A stretch of 64,000 bases of DNA from Paenibacillus ginsengarvi (GTDB lineage Bacteria > Bacillota > Bacilli > Paenibacillales > NBRC-103111): NCBI RefSeq assembly GCF_003626695.1, contig NZ_RBAH01000012.1, positions 124,001-188,000 of the forward strand, written 5' to 3'. Under the pieces are notes generated by a model, which searched no databases, was not told the DNA's origin, and saw only the letters and a program-made list of their open reading frames with translations. The first letter of the stretch is position 1, and each line of letters begins with the position of its first letter. The translations under genes were made by a program, and so were the position numbers. Below, in pieces: positions 27,204 to 37,146 of the stretch.

Positions 27204-29687
27204 ATGAGTCGACATGTATACGGCAAAAGTACTACTGCCAAAACGCGTCACGAGATAGCCGACACATCATCTATGCTCTATTGGCTTACATTATTCTTTG
27301 TAGTATTCTTTTTATTTTTCTCATCCTTCCAAACGGCCCTATTTAATGGTGAGTCCAATCAAGTCTACGCTGTAAACTCTTTCGAACGTCCGATCATTAC
27401 CGCGGTCCTTTGGTGCTCTATCATCCTGCTTTTGGCTGCTGTATTTTTCATCAAACACTGGAGCCTGAACAATCACGCTGATTTATTGTCAGTGTTGGTC
27501 TGGTTCATTCCATTGGCTTATGTACTAGCTTCTTTCAACGCCGCATCATCGCATTTGTCAACAAAAATGATACTACTACAGGTCATGTACGCTACTTTTT
27601 TTGTTTTGGGGGTCTATTTAACGAAAAATAATCTCAGCAATACCATTATTATTAACTCCATTATGATTTGCGGATATGCCGTTGTTCTATACGGTATTCT
27701 AAATCTGCTCGGTAACGCTTATTCTCGAGATGGCGTTATGCTAACTGACCAAGGCTTGCGATTAACATCAGTATTTCAGTATGCAAATGCCTATGCCGCC
27801 TTTCTTATGGCACTATTGTTTGCTGGTATTTACCTATTAATTCATTCACGCACGTGGTATTCCATCATCCTCCATAGTGTAATGCTGGTACCAATTCTTT
27901 TGTCCTTTTTCCTGACGCTATCTCGCGGCGGTCTTGTCGTATTACCGATAATACTAGTTTTGGTTTTACCGTTTCTCCCGCTCAAAAAGCAGCTCCTGTT
28001 CATTCTTTATTTAATTATATCAACTTTGGCCTCTCTTACGATAACGGACCGGATGGACGCGCTCGGTAACGATATTGTTAAGAGGGTTTTGGCGACTCGA
28101 ACTGTTGAAGATAAAGTAACACTTCTAGGCTTATCTGATCCGAAAGTCATGGATGGATTTATTACCTTCATTCTAGCAACTTTGGCGCTTGCGTTAGTTG
28201 TTACCCTTATTCAAAAGTTTGTGGCGCCCCGATTTCTTGATAAGTCGATATCGTGGTTATCTTTCAAATACTCTGCATTTCTATTACCTGTTATTGCTGT
28301 TGTTGTCGGATCCATCGGGGCTTACTTATTACTTAGCGATTCCCCGATTCGTAAAATGCTGCCCGATACGTTGGAGCAACGCATAGATAACATCAACTTT
28401 GAGCAACATAGTGTATTGGAAAGAACAACCTTCTACAAGGACTCTTTCAAACTAATCAAGGATTATCCTATTCTTGGTGTAGGCGGCGGTGGCTGGGCTG
28501 CTCTATACGAAAAATACCAGAACAACCCATATACAAGCCGGCAAACTCACAATTTCTTCCTACAGTTCTGGATCGAAGTCGGAACGCTTGGGATCATTAT
28601 ACTTGCTGCCTTCTTACTTTACATTTTCTATCAGTATGTACGTAGCTATATTAAAGGCGATGAGGCTTCACGAAAGGACAAATTCGTTTTTTACATTATT
28701 GCGCTCTCGCTGCTAATACACAGTACTATTGACTTTGAAATGAGCTATGGATTTATCGCGGCACTTGTGTATCTTTGTTTGGGGGGCATGGCTTCAGGAA
28801 TATCTTCGAACCAATTGTCTATCGCCAAACACCCTTGGGCTGCAAAGGTAAAGTTAGGTTACCCCATTCTTCTTGGTATTATTGCTATAACTGCCTTTAT
28901 TATGTCTGCCATTCAGTTCAGCGGAAATAATAAATATGCGTTATCGTTAAAGAACGCTGCAGCCCAAAAGCCATTGCAAGAAATTATGAACCCGCTCAAT
29001 AAAGCTTTAGAACTGCAACCGCATCATCCTGATTATGTAGCAACCAAAGTCGGATTTCTGACTCAGTTGTATTCGCAAAACAAAGATGAAGCGATGTTCA
29101 ACGAAGCTATCCAGTTGCTGCAGGAGACGAAACGCCACATAACCAACAATAAAATTTTGTTTGGTCAAGAACTTGATTTGTATTCGATGAAAAATGATCA
29201 AACGAAGATGCTTTCGCTGGTTCAAGAAGGGTTGCAACAGTTCCCCTGGGATAACGCCCTTTACGAGAGGTCCGCAACATTAAACCTGATGTTCTATGAT
29301 CAATTGAGGGCAACGAATAAAGCTCAAGCGGAATCGTATAGCAACAAAGTAATTGAGACTTACAATACCGCTCTGCAAAAAGTTAAGCATCTTGAGACTT
29401 TGCCTAAAGGACAAATGCAAGGCGCTGCTTTCAATCTTACACCTAACATCATATCCTCAGCTGCGCAAATCTACATTGCTCACGGGGATAATCAAGCAGC
29501 AGAAACTATTTTGAAGAGTTCAATTGGCGGAAGCCTGGATGATGCTAATACGCAACTACTTGTAAGACTATATCTTGTTTCTATTATGAAACAAGGCCGA
29601 TCAGATCAAGACTTGTACAACAAACTAATTGCCAAAAATGCCAATGAAAGGGCCCAAATCGACAATATGCTTAAAACCGCGCCATAA
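27204..29687 (+). CDS. O-antigen ligase/polymerase-type membrane protein with C-terminal TPRs (candidate S-layer oligosaccharyltransferase)
   Basis: An 827-residue protein with about twelve membrane segments (residues about 25-570) and a Wzy_C/ligase domain. The signature LGVGGGGWAALYEKYQ followed by THNFFLQFWIEVGTLG lies in the large outer loop region. A soluble, helical C-terminus (about 590-827) has TPR-like repeats. Ligases of this type transfer lipid-linked glycans: WaaL to lipid A core, PglL/WsaB/WsfB to proteins. Directly downstream are two SLH surface proteins, so a protein O-glycosylation role is the best inference; polymerase is the alternative. The ribosome site is weak (CGAGG, 12 bases from ATG). 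A terminator overlaps the stop codon. Confidence 0.85.
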   Translation: MSRHVYGKSTTAKTRHEIADTSSMLYWLTLFFVVFFLFFSSFQTALFNGESNQVYAVNSFERPIITAVLWCSIILLLAAVFFIKHWSLNNHADLLSVLVWFIPLAYVLASFNAASSHLSTKMILLQVMYATFFVLGVYLTKNNLSNTIIINSIMICGYAVVLYGILNLLGNAYSRDGVMLTDQGLRLTSVFQYANAYAAFLMALLFAGIYLLIHSRTWYSIILHSVMLVPILLSFFLTLSRGGLVVLPIILVLVLPFLPLKKQLLFILYLIISTLASLTITDRMDALGNDIVKRVLATRTVEDKVTLLGLSDPKVMDGFITFILATLALALVVTLIQKFVAPRFLDKSISWLSFKYSAFLLPVIAVVVGSIGAYLLLSDSPIRKMLPDTLEQRIDNINFEQHSVLERTTFYKDSFKLIKDYPILGVGGGGWAALYEKYQNNPYTSRQTHNFFLQFWIEVGTLGIIILAAFLLYIFYQYVRSYIKGDEASRKDKFVFYIIALSLLIHSTIDFEMSYGFIAALVYLCLGGMASGISSNQLSIAKHPWAAKVKLGYPILLGIIAITAFIMSAIQFSGNNKYALSLKNAAAQKPLQEIMNPLNKALELQPHHPDYVATKVGFLTQLYSQNKDEAMFNEAIQLLQETKRHITNNKILFGQELDLYSMKNDQTKMLSLVQEGLQQFPWDNALYERSATLNLMFYDQLRATNKAQAESYSNKVIETYNTALQKVKHLETLPKGQMQGAAFNLTPNIISSAAQIYIAHGDNQAAETILKSSIGGSLDDANTQLLVRLYLVSIMKQGRSDQDLYNKLIAKNANERAQIDNMLKTAP

Positions 29688-29701
29688 AGCGCGGTTTTTC
29701 A
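29673..29701 (+). terminator. Intrinsic terminator after the ligase-like gene
   Basis: AACCGCGC / GCGCGGTT arms with a CATAAA loop, followed by TTTTTC. The TAA stop codon lies in the loop. Confidence 0.9.
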
Positions 29702-29830
29702 TTTTTTTCATATAATAGATATTTCCAAAAGTTCCTCCATCCATTACAATAGATTAGCGAGGAGGTGAAACCATATCACATGGTTATTCAAAATTCAACA
29801 AATAATACTAGAGAAAGGAGGAAACTACAT

Positions 29831-31954
29831 ATGCTAAATAAATTAGCGGCTATGAAAAAAGTGTCCGCTCTGCTGGTTACAATGATGCTTCTGTCGATTC
29901 TTACGCCTGTACTGGCTGCGGCGGCAAATTTTGCCGGCGTTACCTATGACGGTAATAACGTTTCGGGCACCGTGTACTCAAAGACCTATGCTCAAGATGG
30001 GCTTCAGGTTCATGTGTATGGTCCTGATGATACCTTTTTGAAGATTGTAACTGCAACTTATGCAAGTTACAATCCTACAACGGAGGAGTACAAGTACACG
30101 CTCAACTCTGAGCCAGTATCAGATACGATTTTTTCTAAAATCAAGCTTAAAGAAAAGTCTGAAGATACTTCCGAGGAAGTCTCCAATGTAGACTATCAGC
30201 CTTATATCACGAGTCTGACCGTCGATAAACCTTCTTACACTGTAAAGGTTGACGAGAGTGTACAAGCTATTGTGTCAGCAATGTACTCGGAAGAAACCCA
30301 AGCTCGCGACGTTACGAATTTAGCTAGCTACACACCTGTTGATTCGTCGATAGTCACTGTAGTTAACGGATTGATTACCGGTGTTGCTGTTGGTACTACA
30401 GATGTCACTGTAGGCCTCGGGACATTCTCTAAAACAGTGAGTGTTGTTGTTACGGCAAACGATAACGGCGGCCCAGTAGAGCCGCAAAAACCGTATGCTA
30501 CAGCAATCAGCGTCGACAGCCAGTCCTATTCCTTGCGGGTTAACGAAACCCACAACACGGTTGTCAAAGCTACATACTCGGACAACACTACTCCGGATGT
30601 AACGAAATTTGCTACGTATGCTTCCAAAGATGCGTCGGTAGCAACTGTTAACAGCCAAGGTGTTGTGACTGCGCTCCGCGCGGGTACTTCCGTCATCTCG
30701 GTAACCTATGCAACGTACACTAAAGACGTTAATGTCCAAGTAATCAGCTCCACTTCCAACGGCGGTGGTGGCGGCGGCGGTGGCGGCAACTCCACCAATT
30801 CCGACGGTTCGATCAACGTAACGAACGGTCAAGTGGACGCTACGACGCTTAAAAACGCTTTTGCTAGCAAATCGGATGTTACTCTGGTTGTAAAAGGCGA
30901 AACGGTTACGATTCCTGGATCTGCTCTTGTAGACGCAGCGAAAAAATCCGATTCGAAGCTTACGATCAAAGGTGACTACGGCACTTATGTACTTCCATTG
31001 TCGCTCTTGAATCTGGATGCACTGGCGAAAGAGCTTGGCGTTGCTGTGAGCGATCTGAAGATCACGGTTAACATCAAGAAGCTTTCCGGCGATGCGGCCA
31101 AACCGGTATCGGATGCTGTAAAAGCTCTTGGCGGCAAAGCTTTGGCTGACGCTGTTGACTTCAGCATCACGGTTGAAGGCAAAGACGGCAAGAAAGTAAA
31201 CATCTCTTCCTTCAGCGATTATGTGAAACGTTCGATTCCGCTTACTTCGACACCTGGTACTAATGCGACAGGCGTTCTGTATGACCCGGTTACAGGTACG
31301 TTCAGCTTTGTTCCTGCAACTTTCTCTAACAACGAAGCTACGTTCTTCCGTACGGGCAACAGCGTGTACACGGTAATCGAAACTAGCAAAACGTTCAGCG
31401 ACATCGCTGGTCACTGGGCTAAGAAAGACATCGAGCTGCTTGCAAGCAAGCTGATCGTAAACGGCGTTACGGATACGACATTTGAGGCCGATCGTAACAT
31501 TACCCGTGCCGAATTCGCTGCACTGGTTGTTCGTGCCTTGGGCTTGTCCCCTGTTGCATCCGCTGCTAAATTCAGCGACGTGAAATCCGCTGATTGGTAT
31601 GCAGGCGTTGTAGGCGCTGCTGCACAAGCAGGTATCGTAAACGGCTACGAAGACGGTTCGTTCCATCCGAACGCTCAAATCACTCGTGAAGAGCTGGCAG
31701 CTATGGTTGTCCGCGCATACGAGTTTGCAGACGGCAAAATCGCTATCGATCAAGCTGCAATTACAAAAGCTTTGTCGAACTACAGCGATTCGAACAAAAT
31801 CGTTTGGGGTCAAAAAGAAGTTGCTGTCGCCTTGACTACCGGTCTTGTGAACGGTATGACGGATACGACTCTCGGCACTTCCAGCGAAGCTACTCGCGCT
31901 CAAGCTGTTACGATGCTGACTCGTTTGCTCGCGAAAGCCAAGTTCGTAGACTAA
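29831..31954 (+). CDS. Secreted SLH-domain surface protein with Ig-like (BIG2-like) repeats
   Basis: An S-layer-type surface protein of 707 residues from this start. After a signal peptide (cut expected after VLAAAA, about residue 32) come a short N-terminal domain, two Ig-like repeats (about 125-208 and 224-306), a run of nine Gly (311-319), a conserved domain shared with the next gene (about 330-515), and three SLH modules (about 519-576, 578-638, 648-700) with TRAE, TREE and TRAQ motifs that bind pyruvylated secondary wall polymer. ATG 29831 follows AAAGGAGG. A second, in-frame ATG at 29780 also has a strong AGGAGGTGA and would lengthen the signal peptide. It is a likely glycosylation target of this locus. 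Confidence 0.92.
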   Translation: MLNKLAAMKKVSALLVTMMLLSILTPVLAAAANFAGVTYDGNNVSGTVYSKTYAQDGLQVHVYGPDDTFLKIVTATYASYNPTTEEYKYTLNSEPVSDTIFSKIKLKEKSEDTSEEVSNVDYQPYITSLTVDKPSYTVKVDESVQAIVSAMYSEETQARDVTNLASYTPVDSSIVTVVNGLITGVAVGTTDVTVGLGTFSKTVSVVVTANDNGGPVEPQKPYATAISVDSQSYSLRVNETHNTVVKATYSDNTTPDVTKFATYASKDASVATVNSQGVVTALRAGTSVISVTYATYTKDVNVQVISSTSNGGGGGGGGGNSTNSDGSINVTNGQVDATTLKNAFASKSDVTLVVKGETVTIPGSALVDAAKKSDSKLTIKGDYGTYVLPLSLLNLDALAKELGVAVSDLKITVNIKKLSGDAAKPVSDAVKALGGKALADAVDFSITVEGKDGKKVNISSFSDYVKRSIPLTSTPGTNATGVLYDPVTGTFSFVPATFSNNEATFFRTGNSVYTVIETSKTFSDIAGHWAKKDIELLASKLIVNGVTDTTFEADRNITRAEFAALVVRALGLSPVASAAKFSDVKSADWYAGVVGAAAQAGIVNGYEDGSFHPNAQITREELAAMVVRAYEFADGKIAIDQAAITKALSNYSDSNKIVWGQKEVAVALTTGLVNGMTDTTLGTSSEATRAQAVTMLTRLLAKAKFVD

Positions 31955-31967
31955 TGTTCCTGAATAG

Positions 31968-32007
31968 GACCTCGCTATTCCCTCGCGGAATATGCGAGGT
32001 TTTTTTC
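31968..32007 (+). terminator. Intrinsic terminator after the first SLH gene
   Basis: ACCTCGC / GCGAGGT arms with inner TTCC/GGAA pairing, followed by seven T. Confidence 0.9.
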
Positions 32008-32191
32008 ATTTCTGTCATTAGCTCTATTTTCCATATGCTTTCGTATGCGCTTTTTAATATAGGACCGTATCTATTTCAAAAAAACTTTTAATGGAAATTT
32101 GCTCCCAACCCCCTCATACTCTTCCAACTCTCTCGAACTTATATATTTAGGGAAATGGAAGAGGCCAATTTAGAAAAGGAGGTGACCTGGT

Positions 32192-33841
32192 ATGAATGAG
32201 CCAAGCCTACTCCCGAGTCAATCAAAGAGAGAAAGAGTGGAAAGGAGCGGGAATCTGTTGATCTCCAAAACGCTGTTTAAAAAAGCGTCCAGTTCTTTAG
32301 TTGTCCTTATGCTTTTATCTATGCTCGTTCCGGTGCTCGCTTCTGCTGCCATGATATTTAATGGCACGTTCAACTCCGGCGGTACTGTGACCGGACAAGT
32401 TTATTTTGACGGCGATGTCGGCGATGCGGTGTACGGTGAACAATCTGTCGATCTTGCGGTCTACAGCAAAAACGGGCAATTTATTCAAAATATTACGGTG
32501 ACTTTCGATACGTACCAAGGCGGTAAATCGTATTATAATATCAATACGGATATTCCATCCGTATATGACGCCGTTTATTTCGGGTATGCAGACGGAAGCG
32601 TTACAGAGAATGTATATCGTAAACCCGCACCTCCGACTGGTTGCACGTTCTGCGGTGGTGGAGGCGGCGGAGGTGGTGGTTCCTCCATCAGTGGGGACAC
32701 CGTTGAGTCGTCGAACGGCACTGTCAATGCAAACGACCTGAAAAATGCTTTGGAGAAATACACGACTGTCACGATTAAAGTGAGCGGCGATCATGTAGCC
32801 ATTCCGGTATCCGCTTTGCTGAATGCCAAAGAAGGATCGATTCTGAAGGTCGTAACCGAGCAAGGTGCTTATCTCCTTCCTCTGGATGCGTTCGACTTCG
32901 AGGCTTTGGCCAAATCGGTGGAATCTACGGTTAACGATCTGCTTCTGAATGTCGATATTAAGAAGCTTAGCGGAGCAGACGCTACTGCAGTGGAAAATGC
33001 TATCTCCGCACTTGGAGCCAAATCGATTGCTGATGCTGTCGACTTCGGCCTGTCGGTTGAAGGTAAAGTTAACGGCAAGAAAGCTTCTATTGATTCTTTC
33101 GATCGTTATGTGAAACGTCTCATTCCTTTGACATCCAAAGCGGAAGGTTCCGCTACGGTAGTCCTGTACAACCCGGATAGCAAAACGCTCAGCTTCGTTC
33201 CTAACTCCATCACCGAAACCGAAGCCGAGTTCTGGCGTACCGGTAACAGTATCTATACTGTGATTGGGTTCAGCAAAACGTTCAATGACATCAAGTCGCA
33301 TTGGGGACAAGCGTATATTGAGCAACTCGCCGGCAAACTCATCATTGACGGCATGACCGATACGACGTTCGAACCTGATCGTAATATCACTCGTGCCGAG
33401 TTTGCAGCATTGGTTGTACGCTCGCTGGGCCTCAGCACCATTACGGATAAAGCCTACTTCGGTGACGTATCTTCGGATAGCTGGTATGCGGGCGTCATTA
33501 ACGCAGCAGCAAAAGCTGGTCTTGTAGACGGTTATGAAGACGGTACGTTCCGTCCTAACACCCAGATTACTCGAGAAGAGCTGGCTGCTATGATTGTCAG
33601 AGCATACAAGTATGCTGGCGGAGAAATCTCGCTTGGGGCATCTGAACAGACCGAGATCCTAACCAAATGGTTTGACGCTAACCGCATCGTTTGGGGTCAA
33701 AAAGAAGTAGCCCAAGCGATCAAAGCCGGGCTCATGGACGGTATGACTAACACGACTCTGGAAACCTACGGACAAGCTACCCGTTCACAAACGGCTGCTA
33801 TGCTGCAACGTTTCTTGACTGGCGTGAAATTTATCAACTAA
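32192..33841 (+). CDS. Secreted SLH-domain surface protein (paralogue of the preceding gene)
   Basis: A 549-residue paralogue of the upstream protein without the Ig-like repeats. A signal peptide (hydrophobic SSLVVLMLLSMLVPVLASAA, about residues 34-53) is followed by a short beta-rich domain, a CTFC pair next to a nine-Gly run, the conserved domain shared with its neighbour, and three C-terminal SLH modules (TRAE, TREE, TRSQ). It should be anchored to secondary cell-wall polymer. ATG 32192 has AAGGAGGTGA upstream; an in-frame TTG at 32258 with its own AAAGGAG is an alternative, mirroring the double start of the first gene. The end lies 26 bases before an IS1182-type element, and no terminator is visible between. 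Confidence 0.92.
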   Translation: MNEPSLLPSQSKRERVERSGNLLISKTLFKKASSSLVVLMLLSMLVPVLASAAMIFNGTFNSGGTVTGQVYFDGDVGDAVYGEQSVDLAVYSKNGQFIQNITVTFDTYQGGKSYYNINTDIPSVYDAVYFGYADGSVTENVYRKPAPPTGCTFCGGGGGGGGGSSISGDTVESSNGTVNANDLKNALEKYTTVTIKVSGDHVAIPVSALLNAKEGSILKVVTEQGAYLLPLDAFDFEALAKSVESTVNDLLLNVDIKKLSGADATAVENAISALGAKSIADAVDFGLSVEGKVNGKKASIDSFDRYVKRLIPLTSKAEGSATVVLYNPDSKTLSFVPNSITETEAEFWRTGNSIYTVIGFSKTFNDIKSHWGQAYIEQLAGKLIIDGMTDTTFEPDRNITRAEFAALVVRSLGLSTITDKAYFGDVSSDSWYAGVINAAAKAGLVDGYEDGTFRPNTQITREELAAMIVRAYKYAGGEISLGASEQTEILTKWFDANRIVWGQKEVAQAIKAGLMDGMTNTTLETYGQATRSQTAAMLQRFLTGVKFIN

Positions 33842-33867
33842 GTGAGCTTTTGGTTTTATCACATAAA

Positions 33868-35638
33868 GAGGGTGTCCCAAAAGCCATAAAAAAGGCTGAG
33901 GGAGACCCTCCTTTCAATGTGTACAACAAAAAGAAACCGATCCTTGGTAAAATGGAAGTGCGACCAACCATTACCGAAAAGGAGCCGGTTTCTTTGTACA
34001 TTCAATATAGCATGGATCAACTCTACCTGCCAATGGATTTAGAAGAGGGCATTCCCGCAAATCACCTCGTTCGCGTGGTAAACGCCGCCGTCAATCGTCT
34101 CGATGACGCTATCTTCGACGCGGCTTACCCCGGAGGTGGACGAGACAGCTACCACCCCAAGATGCTCACTAAAGTCATCCTTTACGCCTACACACAGCGG
34201 ATCTACTCCTCTCGTCAGATTGCCAAAGCCGTCCGCGAAAACATCATGTTCATGTGGATTGCGGGCAGGCAACGACCGGACTTCCGAACCATCAACCGGT
34301 TTCGCTCGGATCGAATGAAAACAGCTCTGGAGACCGTATTTACCGCGGTTCTTCAATTTCTGGCTGAGGAGAATTACGTGCAGCTTGAGCATTACTTTGT
34401 GGACGGCACCAAGATCGAAGCCAATGCCAACCGGTATACGTTTGTTTGGGGAAAGGCTGTCGTGAAGCAGAAGGCTAAGCTTCAGGAGAAAGTCCAGACC
34501 TTGTTTGCCGCCATCGAGGAAGCCGAGAAGCAAGAAGAGGGAACGCACGGCGGCCAGGATCTTCTCGAGCTGGGCGAGTCCTCGAACATCACCGGCGAAA
34601 AACTAGAGCATGCCGTCAAGCAATTGGAAGAGCGCCTGCAAGAGAAACTCGAAGACAAACCACTAAAGAAGGCAGTGCGTACGCTCCGCAAGGATTTGCT
34701 TCCTCGCCTTCAGAAGTACGAGACTCATGAAGCGATTCTAGGCAGGAGAAACAGCTACAGCAAAACGGACCATGACGCCACATTTATGCGAATGAAGGAA
34801 GACCACATGCGAAATGGCCAGCTCAAGCCAGGCTTCAATGTGCAGATCGGCACCGAAAATCAATTCATTATCGGCTACAGTTTGCATCAGCGGCCGACCG
34901 ATACGCGCTGCCTCATTCCTCATCTTGAAAAGGTAAAATCGCAGTTAGGGAAGCTACCGGGCACGGTCATCGCCGACGCAGGCTATGGTGGCGAAGAAAA
35001 TTATGACGATCTGGAGCAGAACGAAGTCCAAGCCATCGTCAAATACAGTACGTATCATCGCGAAAAAAGCAAGGCGTGGCAAAAAGATATCAGCAAGATC
35101 GACAATTGGACCTATAACAGGGAACAAGATACGTGGACATGCGCGGCAGGACAAACACTCTCTTTCAGCCGAGTGAGCAAAGAGAAAACGGAAAGTGAGT
35201 ACGAAATCGAATACCGACATTACCGAAGTGCCAGTTGTGAGAGCTGTACGCTGAAACCACAGTGTACGAAAGCCCAAGGTGATCGCGAGATCAAAGTGAG
35301 CATGAAGTATTGGCGGCTAAAGAACCAAGCCAGGCAAAAGCTTCGTAGCGAAGAAGGCTATGCCCTGGCCGTAAGGCGAATGATCGAACCGGAGCCTGTG
35401 TTCGGTGATGTGAAGAACAACCGAGGCTTTAAAAGGTTCCTGCTTCGAGGCTTACCGAAAGTAAGTCTGGAGGTCGGGTGGCTTTCCCTTGCCCACAATA
35501 TGGCTCAAGAAAGCCGCCGTGGACGCCAAAAACGAAGGAGCTAAGCGAGAACAGATCGCTTAACTCCTTTGTTTTTTCCAAAGGCTGTCACATTCGGTTT
35601 GCTAAGGGTGTTCCAAAGTTACCTTTTGGGACGGCCTC
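33868..35638 (+). mobile_element. IS1182-family insertion sequence, apparently intact
   Basis: Ends GAGGGTGTCCCAAAAG (33868-33883) and, reverse complemented, GAGGCCGTCCCAAAAG (35623-35638), matching at 14 of 16 positions, flank one full-length transposase gene. No clear target duplication is visible. It follows the second SLH gene. Confidence 0.82.
33952..35544 (+). CDS. IS1182-family transposase
   Basis: A DDE transposase of 530 residues from ATG 33952, uninterrupted. Features are MDQLYLPMDLEEGIP at the start, the HPKMLTKVILYAYTQRIYSSRQI segment, a FVDGTKIEANANRYTFVW motif with the first catalytic Asp, the IADAGYGGEENY region with the second, and a C-terminal Cys cluster (CESCTLKPQC) followed by EPVFGDVKNNRGFKRF with the catalytic Glu. 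The open frame also extends upstream across the inverted repeat, but that part is not expected to be translated. The element may still be mobile. Confidence 0.9.
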   Translation: MEVRPTITEKEPVSLYIQYSMDQLYLPMDLEEGIPANHLVRVVNAAVNRLDDAIFDAAYPGGGRDSYHPKMLTKVILYAYTQRIYSSRQIAKAVRENIMFMWIAGRQRPDFRTINRFRSDRMKTALETVFTAVLQFLAEENYVQLEHYFVDGTKIEANANRYTFVWGKAVVKQKAKLQEKVQTLFAAIEEAEKQEEGTHGGQDLLELGESSNITGEKLEHAVKQLEERLQEKLEDKPLKKAVRTLRKDLLPRLQKYETHEAILGRRNSYSKTDHDATFMRMKEDHMRNGQLKPGFNVQIGTENQFIIGYSLHQRPTDTRCLIPHLEKVKSQLGKLPGTVIADAGYGGEENYDDLEQNEVQAIVKYSTYHREKSKAWQKDISKIDNWTYNREQDTWTCAAGQTLSFSRVSKEKTESEYEIEYRHYRSASCESCTLKPQCTKAQGDREIKVSMKYWRLKNQARQKLRSEEGYALAVRRMIEPEPVFGDVKNNRGFKRFLLRGLPKVSLEVGWLSLAHNMAQESRRGRQKRRS

Positions 35639-35855
35639 GTTTTCGTATTATGTAAAATAGAAGCACAAAAATCGTCTTTTCTTGTAAAATGGAAGTTATC
35701 ACACACCCATTCCAGAAAGGACGTTTTTTTGCGTAATCTGACGACTACTCCGAACAGTATAACATACAACTGACACTCCCTCTAGGGGAGGTAGAAGAAA
35801 AATGTTGTTCTTCTGTGATAATGTAGTACCATAACAATTCTGAGATAATGTCACT

Positions 35856-37146
35856 ATGGGACAGGAGATACTTACATTGAGCAGAGAAGAACTGAAGAGG
35901 ATTCTCGTCGTGGAGAGAATCCTGGATAGACATATGACGAACAGCAAGGGAGCTATGACGCTAGGGATTTCCGTGAAGCAACTCATCCGGCTAAAGAACA
36001 AATATCAAGCAGAAGGGGAACAGGGTATTGCTCACAAAAATCGAGGAAGGAAGCCCATTCACAAAGTAAGTGATGCCATCAAAGATCGAGCAGCAACGTT
36101 ATACACAACGAAGTATTACGGCAGTAACAGTTGTCACTTCGCAGAACTGCTCAAGGAGCACGAGGACATCCAATTAAGTAGTTCCAGCGTGAGACTGCTC
36201 TTACTTGCCAAAGGGCTCAAACAAGCGAAGCAAAGGCGTCGAATGAAAGGCCCATCAACCGCGTCAGCGCCGATCCCAGGCAGGCATGCTGTGGCAGATT
36301 GACGCTCCCCTTATGCGTGGCCGGAGGATCGAGCCCCTGCATTTACCTTGCATGCCGCGATCGATGATGCCACAGGCCTCGTAGTTGGGGCGGTATTTCG
36401 ACCTACCGAATGCCGTGAGGACTACTCCGCAGGGTATTCACCAATACGGGATTCCCCTTGGTCTTTACAGCGATCGACATACGATTTTCCGTTCACCGAA
36501 CGAGAAACTTACTGTTGAACAAGAACTCGCTGGCGAAACGAAGCCTCTTTCGAACTTTGGAAAAGCGATGGCTGAACTCGGCATTGAACACATTAAAGCG
36601 GTCACCCCACAAGCCAAGGGCCGTGTCGAGCGACTCTGGGTGACCCTCCAGGACCGGTTGGTCATTGAGTTTCGGCTACTCGGCATCACGACGCTCGAGG
36701 CCGCTAACGCAGCCTTGCCTCAGCTCATACAGAAACATAATGCACAATTTGCAGTCGACCCAAGGTCGAACGATACCGCCTACATGACGCTGAAGGATGA
36801 CACGAACCTGGAACATATTTTTACCATTCGAGAGTACCGAACACTGGGGACAGGCCATACGTTGTCTTATGGCGGCATCACGTACACCTTTGTTGCACCC
36901 CACACCTCTCAGCGTTTCGACGCTAAAACAACCGTTGAAGTCCGTGAGACTCTCACAGGGAGTCTTTTCGTCTGGCATCATGGCCAAGCTTTTCCTCTCA
37001 AGAAAACAGAACGGCCAGCGCGCAAGCAAAAACAAGGCAAAGAGGCGAGTCCCGCGTCGCCACGCAAACCCGCCAACGATCATCTGTGGAAAACCACGTA
37101 TGATAATGTCATCAGCATATTTTTAATGCGGCATTTATGTATATAA
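35856..37146 (+). pseudogene. ISNCY-type transposase (frameshifted)
   Basis: The first part (35856-36302) has an N-terminal helix-turn-helix and a basic linker (GIAHKNRGRKPIHK, SSVRLLLLAKGL). A TGA follows where QIDASPYAW is expected, then the same frame continues with AIDDATGLVVGAVFRPTE. The core resumes in another frame from about 36420 (GIHQYGIPLGLYSDRHTIF, then PQAKGRVERLWVTLQDRL with the catalytic Glu region) and runs to the C-terminus. One stop and a small deletion inactivate it. I could not place its terminal repeats with confidence. Confidence 0.82.

Noticed and set aside
30320..31903. 527-codon minus-strand open frame
   Set aside because: Antisense to the first SLH gene; its composition mirrors the coding bias of that gene and shows no protein motifs.
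32640..32690. GGT/GGC-rich run in the SLH genes considered as a phase-variable repeat
   Set aside because: The Gly codons are mixed and a change in units of three would keep the frame; it is better explained as a flexible hinge.
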